Positions 42,688-52,201 of a stretch of 64,000 nt of DNA are shown piece by piece; the first letter of the stretch is position 1; each line of letters starts with the position of its first letter. Source of the stretch: Archangium sp. GTDB lineage: Bacteria; Myxococcota; Myxococcia; Myxococcales; Myxococcaceae. The DNA is taken from assembly GCA_022843845.1 (NCBI GenBank), contig JALHMW010000011.1, positions 1 to 64,000 of the forward strand. Reading direction: 5' to 3'. Under the pieces are notes generated by a model, which made no database searches, was not told the DNA's origin, and saw nothing but the letters and a program-made list of their open reading frames with translations. A program made the position numbers and the translations under genes.

Positions 42688-43965
42688 TCACCAGCCGAGC
42701 GTCTGAAACGACTCCGACGCACGTTTCGCCTCGGCGACGGCGCGGCCCGCGAGGGCTCCGTCATCGGTCAACTCGAAGCGAGTCTCTCCATGCGCCATCG
42801 GCCCGGTGATGCGAGCGCCCGTGGGCCCATGGCACGCCAGGCACGTGGAGGCTGACGGCAGCCTGCTGGTGAAGTCCGGCATGCAGGTCGCTCCGACTGG
42901 AAGGAGGGCGGCACGGTCGAGGCGCTCCAGGCCACCCGAGTCCGAACTCATCCGCGTCAACGCGGCACGCGAGCCCTCGAGCACGTCGTGCTCCAGCGTG
43001 CCGAGCTGCGAGGGCATGAAGCCCTCGGCGCGGGCCTGGCGCGTCTCGAGGAGCGTGATGAAGGGCGCAGGCTCGATCGAGCCATCGGTGAGCAGCGCCA
43101 TCGGGGCGCCGGTGATCACGAACCGGGTGCCTACAGGCAGCGGCTCGGGCCAGCGGGTCAGCGCCTGCGAGAGCGCCGCCCTGCCCTGCGCGTGGTGAAT
43201 GAAGACGCGGAAGACCATTCGGTGGCCATGGCGCTCGGCGTGCCTCGTGGTGCGTTGCCAGACGGTGGACCCGCGGTGCTCGGTCGACTGAGACACCAGC
43301 TCGGCCCAGCCGTCGCGTTCGCCAAAGCCCGCGAGCAGCTCAGGGTATCGACGCGTGACGGCGCCCTCGTTCGAGGCGATCGTCGCCAGCTGCGCCCTGG
43401 TGAGCGCGACCCGCCGCATCAGCGCGACGAGCTTCTTCTTGAGGCCTTCGAGCACCGCCCAGTCGGCCCCGGGCTCGTTGCGAATGGCGGCGGTGATCGC
43501 GTCGACGCGCTCCCAGAGATCGTTCTGAAAGAGCACCGCCGCGAGCGGCGCAGTCGCCGGATCGATCGTCATCGCGTCCGTGATGGCCTGCTCCAGCCGG
43601 GCGCGGCGGTCGGGCGCCTCGAGGAAACTCACCTGCTCTCCGATGAAGGCGAGGGGCTCGTCTCGCCCGAGGATCATCTCCTGCGACACCATCGGCGCTC
43701 CGCGCAGCTGCAGCGGGTCGATGCCGAGACAGCCCCCTTCGACGTGACACGACGGCACGCCGATCGAGATCTTCCGCTCGAACGCCAGCGCGAACACCTT
43801 CGACCACGCTGGCACGCCGTAGACGTCGTCGGGAACGGCCGCGACCTCGTGCGGCGCCCACGTCGTCGTCACGCGAGGCACCTTCGGCGCGGCGGGCACG
43901 TCGAGCGCCTTCTCCTTGCAGCGACAGCCGCACAGCGTCAGCAGGACGACGAGCACGAAGCGCAT
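42688..43965 (-). CDS. Lipoprotein with single CxxCH heme-type motif
   Basis: The frame is open from 44028, but ATG 43965 gives a clear lipoprotein signal (MRFVLVVLLTLCGC). The 425-residue mature protein is mostly helical, with no recognised domain until STCLACHGPTGARITGP near its C-terminus. That contains a CxxCH motif, as in c-type cytochromes. A distal Met ligand cannot be assigned with confidence. It may be a monoheme lipoprotein of the periplasm, but a chance CxxCH is possible. Confidence 0.65.
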   Translation of the reverse strand: MRFVLVVLLTLCGCRCKEKALDVPAAPKVPRVTTTWAPHEVAAVPDDVYGVPAWSKVFALAFERKISIGVPSCHVEGGCLGIDPLQLRGAPMVSQEMILGRDEPLAFIGEQVSFLEAPDRRARLEQAITDAMTIDPATAPLAAVLFQNDLWERVDAITAAIRNEPGADWAVLEGLKKKLVALMRRVALTRAQLATIASNEGAVTRRYPELLAGFGERDGWAELVSQSTEHRGSTVWQRTTRHAERHGHRMVFRVFIHHAQGRAALSQALTRWPEPLPVGTRFVITGAPMALLTDGSIEPAPFITLLETRQARAEGFMPSQLGTLEHDVLEGSRAALTRMSSDSGGLERLDRAALLPVGATCMPDFTSRLPSASTCLACHGPTGARITGPMAHGETRFELTDDGALAGRAVAEAKRASESFQTLGW

Positions 43966-44049
43966 GAGCGGCCCCCGAAAATGACGAAGCGGAGCGACCC
44001 GGACTCTGGAGCGCTCCGCCTCGCACATGTGTTCAACCGGGTTTCAGTT

Positions 44050-44997
44050 TCAGCCGAGGAAGCCGCGGGCGATCGTCATCAGCTCGACGTTCGCAGCGAC
44101 CGACTTGCCGAACGCTTCCTTCTCGCTCGCCGACAGCTCGAACTCGAACACCTTCTCGGCGCCCTTCGCCGACAGCACCACGGGCACGCCGACGAACGCG
44201 TCCTTCACGCCGAACTCACCCTGGAGCTCGACCGAGCACGGCAGCACGCGCTTCTGGTTGCGCACGATCGCCTCGACCATCAGGCACGTGCCAGCGCCAG
44301 GCGCCAGCCAGGCCGACGTCCCCATGAGCGCGGTCAGCGTGGCGCCGCCCTTCTTGGTGTCGTCGACGACCTTCGTGAGCTGCTCCGGCGTGAGGAACTT
44401 CGAGACCGGCACGTTGCCGATGGTGGCCGTCGACAGCACCGGCACCATGTCCTTGTCGGTGTGCGCGCCGAGGACGATCGCGTGCACGTCTTCCACGCTG
44501 ACGCCGGCAGCCATCGCCAGGTACGTGCGGAAACGGGCCGAGTCGAGCACGCCGGCCGAGCCGATCACGCGCTCGCGGGGGAAGCCCGTCATCTGCTTCG
44601 CCACGAAGACCATCGCGTCGAGCGGGTTCGAGACGACGATCAGCACCGAGTCAGGCGCGTGCGTCTTCACGTTCTTGCAGATGTCGCGAACGATGCCGGC
44701 GTTGATGTTGATGAGCTCTTCACGCGACTGGCCCGGCTTGCGGGGCACGCCGGCCGTCATCACGACGACGTCGGCGCCAGCCATCGCCTCGACCTTGTCG
44801 GTCGCGACGAAGTTGGTGTTGTTGAAGCCTTCCCATGCGCCGCACTGGGTGAGGTCGAGCGCACGGCCTTCGGCGGCCGGCGCCTTCAGATCGATGAGGA
44901 CGAGATCGCCCAGCTCCTTCAGCACTGCCCACTGCGCGACCGCCGCGCCGACGTTTCCACCTGCTCCGACAATCGCAATCTTGGGACGCTTGATCAT
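44050..44997 (-). CDS. mdh: Malate dehydrogenase
   Basis: MDH oxidises malate to oxaloacetate with NAD. The 315-residue protein is of the lactate-dehydrogenase-like type: NAD motif IAIVGAGGNVGAAVAQ, TAGVPRKPGQSREELI with the substrate Arg residues, VSNPLDAMVFVAKQ, the Asp in GVLDSARFRTYLA, and catalytic His in VLGAHTDKDMVP. A strong ribosome site (AAAGGAGA) precedes the start. It lies 40 bases downstream of icd on the same strand, so the two TCA genes probably form an operon. Confidence 0.95.
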   Translation of the reverse strand: MIKRPKIAIVGAGGNVGAAVAQWAVLKELGDLVLIDLKAPAAEGRALDLTQCGAWEGFNNTNFVATDKVEAMAGADVVVMTAGVPRKPGQSREELININAGIVRDICKNVKTHAPDSVLIVVSNPLDAMVFVAKQMTGFPRERVIGSAGVLDSARFRTYLAMAAGVSVEDVHAIVLGAHTDKDMVPVLSTATIGNVPVSKFLTPEQLTKVVDDTKKGGATLTALMGTSAWLAPGAGTCLMVEAIVRNQKRVLPCSVELQGEFGVKDAFVGVPVVLSAKGAEKVFEFELSASEKEAFGKSVAANVELMTIARGFLG

Positions 44998-45037
44998 GGT
45001 GTTGTCTCCTTTGGGTTTTCGATGAGCGAAGAGCCGC

Positions 45038-46354
45038 TCACATGTTGGCGATGATCGCCTTGCCGAACTCGCTGCACTTCACCTCGGTCGGGCTCTGGCC
45101 TTCCTGCTTCATCAGACGCGCGAAGTCGTAGGTCACCGTGCGCTTGCTGATCGCGCCGTCCATGCCCTTGATGATCAGGTCGGCCGCCTCGTTCCACGTC
45201 ATGTGACGAAGCATCATCTCGGCCGAGAGGATCACGGAGCCCGGGTTCACCTTGTCCTGGTTGGCGTACTTGGGCGCGGTGCCGTGGGTCGCCTCGAAGA
45301 CGGCGTGGCCGGTCACGTAGTTGATGTTGCCGCCGGGCGCGATGCCGATGCCGCCGACCTGAGCCGCCAGGGCGTCAGAGAGGTAGTCGCCGTTGAGGTT
45401 GAGGGTGGCGATCACGTCGAACTCGTCGGGGCGCGTCAGCACCTGCTGCAGCGTGATGTCGGCGATCGAGTCCTTGATGACGAGGCCGGCGCCCGGCTTG
45501 CCCTCGGGGATCTTGCACCACGGGCCGCCGTCGAGCAGCTCGGCGCCGAACATCTCGCGCGCGACCTTGTAGCTCCAGTCGCAGAACGCGCCTTCGGTGT
45601 ACTTCATGATGTTGCCCTTGTGGACGATGGTGACGCTCTTGCGCTTGTTGGCGATCGCGTAGCTCATCGCGCTGTGCATCAGGCGCTCGGTGCCGAGCTG
45701 GCTGACGGCCTTGAGGCCGACGCCGACGTTGATGCCGACCTCGCGCTTGCCCATGCCGATGCCCTCGAGCGCGCCCTGCCACTCGGTCGACGCCTTCTGG
45801 GTGCCGAAGCGGATCTTCGCGAAGTCCTTCGGGAACTCCTTCGCCCAGAACTCGAGCACTTTCTGCGCCTCGGGCGAGCCGGCCGGGTAGTCGATGCCTG
45901 CGTAGATGTCCTCGGTGTTCTCGCGGAAGATCACCATGTCGACCTTCTCGGGGGCCTTCACCGGCGACGGCACGCCCTTGAAGTAGCGAACCGGGCGCAG
46001 GCAGACGTACAGGTCGAGCATCTGGCGCAGCGCGACGTTCAGCGAACGAATGCCGCCTCCGACGGGCGTGGTGAGCGGGCCCTTGATGCCGATGAGGTAC
46101 TCGCGGAACGCGGTGATCGTCTCGTCAGGCAGCCAGTTGTTCGTCTGCTTGAACGCCTTCTCGCCGGCGAGCACTTCTTTCCACTCGATCTTGCGCTCGC
46201 CCTTGTAGGCCTTCTCGACCGCGGCATCGACGACCATCTGCGAGGCGCGCCAGATGTCGGGGCCCGTGCCGTCGCCTTCGATGAACGGGAGGATCGGGTT
46301 CCTGGGGACGTTGAGCTTGCCGTTCGAGATCGTGATTTTTTCGCCGGTGGCCAT
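45038..46354 (-). CDS. icd: NADP-type isocitrate dehydrogenase
   Basis: IDH converts isocitrate to 2-oxoglutarate. From ATG 46354 the product has 438 residues. It contains [12 protein letters not shown], the substrate motif [46 protein letters not shown], the catalytic [28 protein letters not shown], and [19 protein letters not shown]. The HGTAPKYA segment with downstream pattern fits the NADP-preferring bacterial enzyme. The AAGGA site before ATG supports the start. It is followed closely by mdh and diverges from the FHA activator gene. Confidence 0.95.
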   Translation of the reverse strand: MATGEKITISNGKLNVPRNPILPFIEGDGTGPDIWRASQMVVDAAVEKAYKGERKIEWKEVLAGEKAFKQTNNWLPDETITAFREYLIGIKGPLTTPVGGGIRSLNVALRQMLDLYVCLRPVRYFKGVPSPVKAPEKVDMVIFRENTEDIYAGIDYPAGSPEAQKVLEFWAKEFPKDFAKIRFGTQKASTEWQGALEGIGMGKREVGINVGVGLKAVSQLGTERLMHSAMSYAIANKRKSVTIVHKGNIMKYTEGAFCDWSYKVAREMFGAELLDGGPWCKIPEGKPGAGLVIKDSIADITLQQVLTRPDEFDVIATLNLNGDYLSDALAAQVGGIGIAPGGNINYVTGHAVFEATHGTAPKYANQDKVNPGSVILSAEMMLRHMTWNEAADLIIKGMDGAISKRTVTYDFARLMKQEGQSPTEVKCSEFGKAIIANM

Positions 46355-46518
46355 GCGTGTGTTCCTTGGGGAAAAAGGTTGGCGCACCATGTCAGCGGCG
46401 CAGGAGTTTTCAACGAGAACCGGCGCGCCGGCGGGCAGGCCGCTGCGAAGGAACCGTCGCTCCGGTCACCTGCGCTGATGGGCAGCGCTCCGACGCGGCG
46501 GGACCACCCCCCAACGTC

Positions 46519-46547
46519 GCGTTGTACCGGTGGCGTGATGCGTTGTA
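46519..46547 (+). repeat. Direct repeat GCGTTGTA, 21-bp spacing
   Basis: GCGTTGTA occurs at 46519-46526 and again at 46540-46547, exactly two helical turns apart, just upstream of the FHA sigma-54 activator start at 46560 and in the gap to the divergent icd gene. Such spacing places two protein-binding sites on the same DNA face. Confidence 0.4.
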
Positions 46548-46559
46548 GGCACTCGGTCG

Positions 46560-47897
46560 ATGCCCCAGGCCACCGAACGTCTGCAGACCCCCGGCGCGCT
46601 GCTGCGCCTGGATCGATCGTCGAACACCCTCAAAGAGCGCAAGTACCAGGTCACGGTCACCGCGGGGCCCGACGCGGGCAAGACGCGCGCCATCGATGGC
46701 CGCGTGGTGGTCGGCTCGCACGAAGACTCCGGGCTGCCGCTCACCGACACGACGGTCTCGCGCTACCACGTCGAGCTCGACGCGCGGCCTGACGGCGTGC
46801 TCGTGCGCGACCTGGAATCGACGAACGGCACGTACCTGTCTGGCAACCGCATCACCGAGATGATCGTCGAGGACCAGGCGACGGTGACGATCGGCAAGAC
46901 GACCTTGCGCATCGGCATGGTCGAGGCTGATCTCGGGCTCCCGCTCGCGCAAGCGTCGTTCGGCCCGGCCATCGGCGCGGCGCAGTCGATGAAGCAGCTG
47001 TTCGGCATTCTCGAGAAGGTGTCTCCGACCGAGTCGACGGTGCTGCTGCTGGGCGAGACGGGCACCGGCAAAGAGGTGCTGGCCCGCGCGATCCACACCA
47101 AGTCGAAGCGCGGCACGCGGCCCTTCGTGGTGGTCGACTGCGGAGCGGTGGCGCCGACGCTCATCGAGAGCGAGCTGTTCGGTCACGTGCGCGGCTCATT
47201 CACGGGCGCGATCGGCGACCGCAACGGGGCGTTCATCGAGGCTGACGGCGGCACGATCTTCCTCGACGAGATCGGAGAGCTCCCGCTCGAGCTCCAGCCC
47301 AAGCTCCTTCGCGTGCTCGAGGCCGGCACCGTTCGGCGCGTGGGCGAAGACAAGTACCGCCGGGTCGACGTTCGCGTCGTCGGCGCTACGCACCGCGATC
47401 TCGAGAAGGAGGTCGAAGCCGGCCGTTTCCGCCGCGACCTCTACTACCGCCTGGCCGTCGTCCTCGTGACCGTGCCGCCGCTGCGCGATCGCCTCGACGA
47501 CATTCCGATGCTCACGCACCACTTCGTGCAGGGCATGGGGCGCGGCGACTTCGAGCTGCCCCGCGGCCTGCTGGCGCGCTTCTCGGCCTACCACTGGCCG
47601 GGCAACGTTCGTGAGCTGCGCAACCTGGTGGAGCGCTCGCTCGCAGGCGCCGATCTCGAGACGATGCCGCAGGAGACGAACGTCGCGGCCCGCACGCTGA
47701 GCTCGACCGAGAACATCACCGACCTGCCCTTCAAGGAGGCCAAGGAGCGCCTCGTCGAGTCGTTCACGAAGGAGTACCTCGTGGCGCTGCTCGAGAAGTG
47801 CGAGGGCAACATCAGCCAGGCGGCGCGTGAGGCAGGCATCGCGCGCAACTACGTGCATCGGTTGGTGGCGAAGTACGGGCTGAAGGGCCACGACTGA
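46560..47897 (+). CDS. FHA domain sigma-54-dependent transcription activator
   Basis: The 445-residue activator has an FHA domain at about residues 35-120 ([27 protein letters not shown], then [13 protein letters not shown]), a sigma-54 AAA+ domain at about 140-365, and a Fis-type HTH at about 405-445 ([26 protein letters not shown]). Walker A is GETGTGKE, Walker B is [13 protein letters not shown], and the sigma-54 contact loop reads GSFTGA rather than the usual GAFTGA. FHA domains bind phosphothreonine, so activation through a Ser/Thr kinase, abundant in myxobacteria, is likely (inference). It diverges from icd. Confidence 0.92.
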   Translation: MPQATERLQTPGALLRLDRSSNTLKERKYQVTVTAGPDAGKTRAIDGRVVVGSHEDSGLPLTDTTVSRYHVELDARPDGVLVRDLESTNGTYLSGNRITEMIVEDQATVTIGKTTLRIGMVEADLGLPLAQASFGPAIGAAQSMKQLFGILEKVSPTESTVLLLGETGTGKEVLARAIHTKSKRGTRPFVVVDCGAVAPTLIESELFGHVRGSFTGAIGDRNGAFIEADGGTIFLDEIGELPLELQPKLLRVLEAGTVRRVGEDKYRRVDVRVVGATHRDLEKEVEAGRFRRDLYYRLAVVLVTVPPLRDRLDDIPMLTHHFVQGMGRGDFELPRGLLARFSAYHWPGNVRELRNLVERSLAGADLETMPQETNVAARTLSSTENITDLPFKEAKERLVESFTKEYLVALLEKCEGNISQAAREAGIARNYVHRLVAKYGLKGHD

Positions 47898-47899
47898 CG

Positions 47900-49417
47900 T
47901 TGGGGCTTCCGCGCACGCTGGTGGTGTTCACCGCGTTGGCCCTGGTGCTGTCGACCGTCCTCGGCTCGGCGGTCGGCGATCTCGGCGCCTTCCGCTACCC
48001 CCACTTCATCATCACCGGCTTCGCGCTCTGGGCCGGGCTCACGTGCCAGGAGCGGCACCCGCTGGGCCCGGCGCACCTCGTCACCGCGGCGAGCCTGCTC
48101 TGGTGCGTGTGGACGTCGTTCTCGCGCCACCTCGGCTTCGGCATCAACGGCGTCGACTTCTCGATCTTCGATTGGCAGGTCGCCAGCACCGCGACCGGCA
48201 ACTTCGGGTATTCGCCGATCTACGAGGTCAACCACTTCGCCGTTCACCCGACCTTCCTGTTGCTGGCGCTCGTCCCCTTCCACGCCCTCGCGCCGTCGCC
48301 GTACTGGCTGCTGCTGCTCGGAGCGTTGTCAGTCTGGGCCGGCATCTTCCCGCTCCGTCGCATCCTCCGGGTCCTGATGGGCCCTGACACCGACGGCCTG
48401 TTCGAGCTGCTGATCATCCTCGCGTGGCTCGACAACGCGTGGACCGGCCGATTGCTCAACGCGGGCTTCCGCATCGAGTCGCTGACCCCGTTCCTGCTGC
48501 TGTGGTTCGTGGCGGGGTGGCTCGAGAAGAAGCGCTGGCTCGTCGTGGGCGCGACCGTCGCGTTGCTGCTGGTGAAGGAAGACCTCGCGTTGATCCTGCC
48601 GGCGTTCGCCATCGCGGCGTCGCTTCGTGATCGGCCGATGCGCGCGCTCGCGGCCACCGTGACGGCCTGCTCGGTGGTCTGGCTGTGGCTGTACGTCGCG
48701 AAGCTTCAGCCGGCGCTCGCCAGCGCAGGGCCGACGTACCTGTCGTTCTGGGCCGACTTCGGGAGCACGCCGAAGACCATCGTGCTCGGCGTGGTGATGC
48801 ACCCGCTCCGCTTCGCCCAGCTCATGATCACGTCGGGCTGGTGGACGATCGCGCTGCCCTCGCTCTTCCTGCCCTTCCTCTCGTTCCGCGCGCTCGCCGG
48901 GATGCTGCCGACGATCGTCATGCTCGGCGCGTCGTCGAACCCGTCGATGCACGAGTACTGGACGTACTACCCCGTCGCGATGGTGCCCTTCGTCCTCCTC
49001 GGCATCATCGAGGCGCGCGCGAAGGGCGGCCGGTGGGCGAACGCGGCCCTCGTCGCCGCCGGCATCATGCCGCTGTTCTGGTACGGGTATGCGCGATCGA
49101 TCGCGCCGAAGCTCGACCTCGAGCGCGCGGTGCAGTCGCAGCTCGAGCAGTCGAACGCCGCCCCGCGCATCGTCGTGCAGACGATTCTCTTCCCCCACGT
49201 CGGCTACGGAAAGAACCTGCGCCCGTTCCTGAAACACGACGATCTGCGTGCCTCGGAAGGCGACGTCTTTTTCCTCGCGCCGGCGCTCGACAGCTGGCCG
49301 TTCGAGTTCGACGCGCCTGCGACGTTCGTCACCCGCCTCGCCGAATGTGGTGAACGCACGAGCGACCCGTCAGGCCTCGAGACCATCAGGATCACGAAGC
49401 CCTGCGACGCGCGTTGA
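47900..49417 (+). CDS. DUF2079 membrane protein
   Basis: The 505-residue protein has about twelve hydrophobic segments and the DUF2079 pattern: DFSIFDWQVASTA, then YSPIYEVNHFAVHPTFLLLALVPFHALAPSPYWLLLLG, then LVKEDLALILPAFA. A soluble C-terminal stretch of about 100 residues follows. DUF2079 proteins resemble GT-C membrane glycosyltransferases; the Asp and His residues of the first loop are in the expected place. The start is TTG 47900, two bases after the activator gene's stop, which suggests co-transcription. Confidence 0.82.
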   Translation: MGLPRTLVVFTALALVLSTVLGSAVGDLGAFRYPHFIITGFALWAGLTCQERHPLGPAHLVTAASLLWCVWTSFSRHLGFGINGVDFSIFDWQVASTATGNFGYSPIYEVNHFAVHPTFLLLALVPFHALAPSPYWLLLLGALSVWAGIFPLRRILRVLMGPDTDGLFELLIILAWLDNAWTGRLLNAGFRIESLTPFLLLWFVAGWLEKKRWLVVGATVALLLVKEDLALILPAFAIAASLRDRPMRALAATVTACSVVWLWLYVAKLQPALASAGPTYLSFWADFGSTPKTIVLGVVMHPLRFAQLMITSGWWTIALPSLFLPFLSFRALAGMLPTIVMLGASSNPSMHEYWTYYPVAMVPFVLLGIIEARAKGGRWANAALVAAGIMPLFWYGYARSIAPKLDLERAVQSQLEQSNAAPRIVVQTILFPHVGYGKNLRPFLKHDDLRASEGDVFFLAPALDSWPFEFDAPATFVTRLAECGERTSDPSGLETIRITKPCDAR

Positions 49418-49421
49418 ACGA

Positions 49422-50507
49422 CTACCGGAAGAGCTTCTTCACCTGCGCCGGCGTGATCGCTTCCCACTCGAACTCCGCCGCCGTCTCGAGGGCGTTCGAG
49501 AAGCGCACCTTCGCGGCTTCATCCGACGCCAGCGTCACCACGTTCACCAGCTCGCCGAACGAGGTGCCAGCGGTGCCCATCGCGGACCAGACGGTGTCTC
49601 CGCGCAGCGCAAAGCCGCGCACGATCTTCAGCTTGCCGCGCTTCTCGACGAAGTACTTCGCGTCGGCAGGCAGCGGGCCGACGAAGTCTCCCGAGTAGCT
49701 CGCCAGCGCTTTGGCCTCGTCGCTCGAGATCGGCTTGAAGCCCTCGGCGAGCCAGCCCGCGACGAGCGCCTTCGCGAAGGCCGCCGTGCGCGCCGCGTCG
49801 GGGAACGCGTGCAGGGTGAACTCCTTCACCGTCTTCGACTCGCGATCGATGCTCAGGCCCGTCTCGGCCACCTTGATGGCGCGCGCCTCGCCATTGCGTC
49901 CGAAGACCTCCCACTCGTGTTCAGGCGGAGGCGGAGGGGTCGGCCGGGCCGCGTCGCGCTCCTTGCGCTGCGCCGTCGCCGCCTTCAGCCTCGAGCCGTC
50001 GAAGAGCTCGAGCTGTTGGCCAGCCGCCTTCACCAGCTTCTTCACCTGGGCGAGCTTCTTCCGGCCGAACAGCACGAGGTTGTATTCGTCAGACGCGGTG
50101 TCGAGCGACGCCAGCTGTTTGCCGCTGGCCTTGAGCTCCTTCCCCGCCAGCTCGAGGAGCTCTGCCGTCGAGCGATCCTCGAGCGCGCCATCCTTCAGCC
50201 ACTTCGGCTTCTTCGGGCCGCCAAGCTTGTGCACCGCGTAGACGACGTCTTCTGCAGGCGATTTCCAGTCGATGCCGGCGCAGCACTTCGCACCCGCGAG
50301 GGCGTCGATCAGCGCGAGCCAGGGCAACAACGGGATTGGGCCCGTGACGTTCCGTACCTTCAACGCCGCCGCGTGCTGCTTCAGGTACTGGGCGGGCTTC
50401 TCGAAGGCCTGCGTCAGCTCGGGCGCGAGCTTCTTGCCTTTGGCTCCAGCGAAGATGGTCGCGAGCTCGAGTGTCGCTGCGAGCTGCTTCGTCACGGCAG
50501 AAGACAT
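49422..50507 (-). CDS. Hypothetical protein, possible DUF6630 N-terminal region
   Basis: From ATG 50507 the 361-residue soluble protein has an N-terminal segment (IPLLPWLALIDALAGAKCCAGIDWKSPAEDVVYAVHKL) reminiscent of DUF6630, a Lys/Ala-rich middle with a Pro run (RPTPPPPPEHEW), and a C-terminal region beginning WEVFGRNGEARAIKV that could be a second domain. The assignment is tentative. It converges on the DUF2079 gene with almost no gap, and shares the strand of the CoA-transferase gene upstream. Confidence 0.62.
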   Translation of the reverse strand: MSSAVTKQLAATLELATIFAGAKGKKLAPELTQAFEKPAQYLKQHAAALKVRNVTGPIPLLPWLALIDALAGAKCCAGIDWKSPAEDVVYAVHKLGGPKKPKWLKDGALEDRSTAELLELAGKELKASGKQLASLDTASDEYNLVLFGRKKLAQVKKLVKAAGQQLELFDGSRLKAATAQRKERDAARPTPPPPPEHEWEVFGRNGEARAIKVAETGLSIDRESKTVKEFTLHAFPDAARTAAFAKALVAGWLAEGFKPISSDEAKALASYSGDFVGPLPADAKYFVEKRGKLKIVRGFALRGDTVWSAMGTAGTSFGELVNVVTLASDEAAKVRFSNALETAAEFEWEAITPAQVKKLFR

Positions 50508-50539
50508 AGGGCGCTGATGTAGCACCCGCCTCGGATGGA

Positions 50540-51697
50540 TCACGCGGTCTTCGTCAGCCGCCCGATCTCGTCATTCGTGAAGCCCGCCTCGCGGAGCACG
50601 TCGGCGGAGTCAGCGCCGAGCGCTGGTGGAGGCCTCGTCGGAATCGCGCCGAAGTGTAGCGGCGTCTTCACGTGCATCACGTCGCCGGCCTTCACGAACA
50701 TGCCGCGCGCGACCAGCTGGGGATCGCTCAGCACGTCATCGCCTTCGTTGACCGGCTCGACGCACAGATCGTGTTGGCGCAGCAGCGCGACCCAGTGGGC
50801 CTGCGGCTTCGACGCGAAGATCGCCTCGAGCTCGCGCCGGGTCTTCGCGCCCTCCTCCGCCGTGTCGTACCCGCCGGCCATGAGGTCGGGCCGCTCCAGC
50901 ACCGCGCAGAGGCCCGAGAAGAACTTGGGCTCCAGCGAGCCGACGGCCATCCACCGATCGTCCTGCGTTCGGTAGAGCCCGTAACAGGCGTAGCCACCGT
51001 TGAGCGCCTCGGCTCCACGCAGGAGCGGGCCACTCTCGGCGCCCATCATCAGCCGTGACGCGAGGTGCATGTGGAGGAACGCCAGCGAGCCTTCGGTCAT
51101 CGAGATGTCGACGTACCGGCCGACCCCGGTGCGCTGTCGTTCATGGAGCGCGGCGAGGACACCGACGAGCGCGAACAGGCTGCCACCGCCGATGTCGGCG
51201 ATCTGCACGCCAGGCATCGCAGGTGCGCCATCTCGTCGGCCGCCGTACGCCAGCACCCCTGAGCGCGCGATGTAGTTGAGATCGTGCCCGGCCTTGAGCC
51301 TGTCAGGGCCCGTCGCACCGAAGCCCGAGATCGAGCACATGATGAGCCCCGGGTGCTCCTTCGAGAGCACGTCCCAACCGACGCCGAGCTTGTCCATCAC
51401 GCCTGGGCGAAAGCTCTCGATCAGCACGTCGTAGTGCTTCACCAGCCGCTTCAGCGCCGCCACGCCCTCGACTGACTTCAGATCGAGGGTGAACGAGCGC
51501 TTGTTGCGGTTGAGGCCCAGGAAGAGCGCCGAGGTCTCGCCCTTCAGCGGCGGCATGTGGCGCGTGTAGTCGCCGCCTTGCGGCTCCTCGAGCTTGTCGA
51601 CGGTCGCGCCGAGATCGGCCAGCACCAGCGTCGCGTACGGCCCCGGCAACAGCCGCGACAGATCGAGCACCTTCAGGCCTTCGAGCGGCAACGCCAT
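50540..51697 (-). CDS. CaiB/BaiF family CoA transferase, alpha-methylacyl-CoA racemase-like
   Basis: The 385-residue protein is a class III CoA-transferase: KVLDLSRLLPGPYATLVLADLGATVDKLEEP, LNRNKRSFTLDLK, ISGFGATGP, and KAGHDLNYIARSGVLA. The Asp after GH is the catalytic position in alpha-methylacyl-CoA racemase, and GVQIADIGGGSLFALVGVLAAL completes the fold. Racemase activity on branched acyl-CoAs fits the fatty-acid context, with an SCP2 protein gene next upstream, but a CoA-transferase role cannot be excluded. Confidence 0.85.
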   Translation of the reverse strand: MALPLEGLKVLDLSRLLPGPYATLVLADLGATVDKLEEPQGGDYTRHMPPLKGETSALFLGLNRNKRSFTLDLKSVEGVAALKRLVKHYDVLIESFRPGVMDKLGVGWDVLSKEHPGLIMCSISGFGATGPDRLKAGHDLNYIARSGVLAYGGRRDGAPAMPGVQIADIGGGSLFALVGVLAALHERQRTGVGRYVDISMTEGSLAFLHMHLASRLMMGAESGPLLRGAEALNGGYACYGLYRTQDDRWMAVGSLEPKFFSGLCAVLERPDLMAGGYDTAEEGAKTRRELEAIFASKPQAHWVALLRQHDLCVEPVNEGDDVLSDPQLVARGMFVKAGDVMHVKTPLHFGAIPTRPPPALGADSADVLREAGFTNDEIGRLTKTA

Positions 51698-51782
51698 GAC
51701 GAGCCTCCAGACACGACTCGGGGCCCGCGCGCTCCAGTCATGGAGACACCGGACCCCGAAGAAGAAAGAGAGACGGTGAGAC

Positions 51783-52109
51783 TCAGCCCATCAGCTTGGC
51801 GAGCTTCATCGCCAGCGCCATGTCCATCGGCTTGAACTTCAGCTTGCCCTGCATGGCCGCCATCTGCGCGTTCATCTGCTTGTTGATGATCTTCTCGAAG
51901 TCGGCCGAGGCCGCCATGATCGTCATCTTCGACTCCCCGACCTTGCCAGCCGTGACCCAACCCTCGGTCTTGGTGCAGTCGAGCGTCCAGTCGCCGCCGC
52001 CGTCGCCGCTGATGCTGAAGTGCACGACCGCGTTGATGTCCTTCGCGAGCTCGGGCTTGTCGGTCAGACGCTTGGGGATCTCAGTCTCGAGGATGTCCTT
52101 GACGGCCAT
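51783..52109 (-). CDS. SCP2 sterol-binding domain protein
   Basis: From ATG 52109, with a good AAGGAAA site, the 108-residue protein forms a single SCP2 domain: AVVHFSISGDGGGDWTLDC, then EGWVTAGKVGESKMTIMAASADFEKIINKQMNAQMAAMQGKLKFKPMDMALAMKLAKLM. SCP2 domains bind lipids and acyl-CoAs. It lies directly upstream of the racemase-like gene on the same strand, so the pair may work on the same substrates. Confidence 0.88.
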   Translation of the reverse strand: MAVKDILETEIPKRLTDKPELAKDINAVVHFSISGDGGGDWTLDCTKTEGWVTAGKVGESKMTIMAASADFEKIINKQMNAQMAAMQGKLKFKPMDMALAMKLAKLMG

Positions 52110-52157
52110 GGCGGTGTTTCCTTGGTGCGGGTGAGAGTTGACTGCTGAATCAACGAA

Positions 52158-52186
52158 TCGGGGCGGACCGTAACGATCCGCCCCGA
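52158..52186 (-). terminator. Hairpin after thrS
   Basis: TCGGGGCGGA (52158-52167) and TCCGCCCCGA (52177-52186) are exact reverse complements with a 9-base loop, placed 16 bases after the thrS stop and upstream of the SCP2 gene. The following sequence on the minus strand (TTCGTTGATT) is only moderately T-rich, so termination may be partial. Confidence 0.55.
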
Positions 52187-52201
52187 GCCGGTCAAACCGA
52201 A

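Noticed and set aside
43990-44018. CGGAGCG / CGCTCCG hairpin after mdh
   Set aside because: The loop is 15 bases and no convincing T-run follows, so it is too weak to call a terminator.
46531-46547. Possible sigma-54 promoter (TGGCGTGATGCGTTGTA) before the FHA activator gene
   Set aside because: The spacing is one base too long and the -12 GC is replaced by GT.
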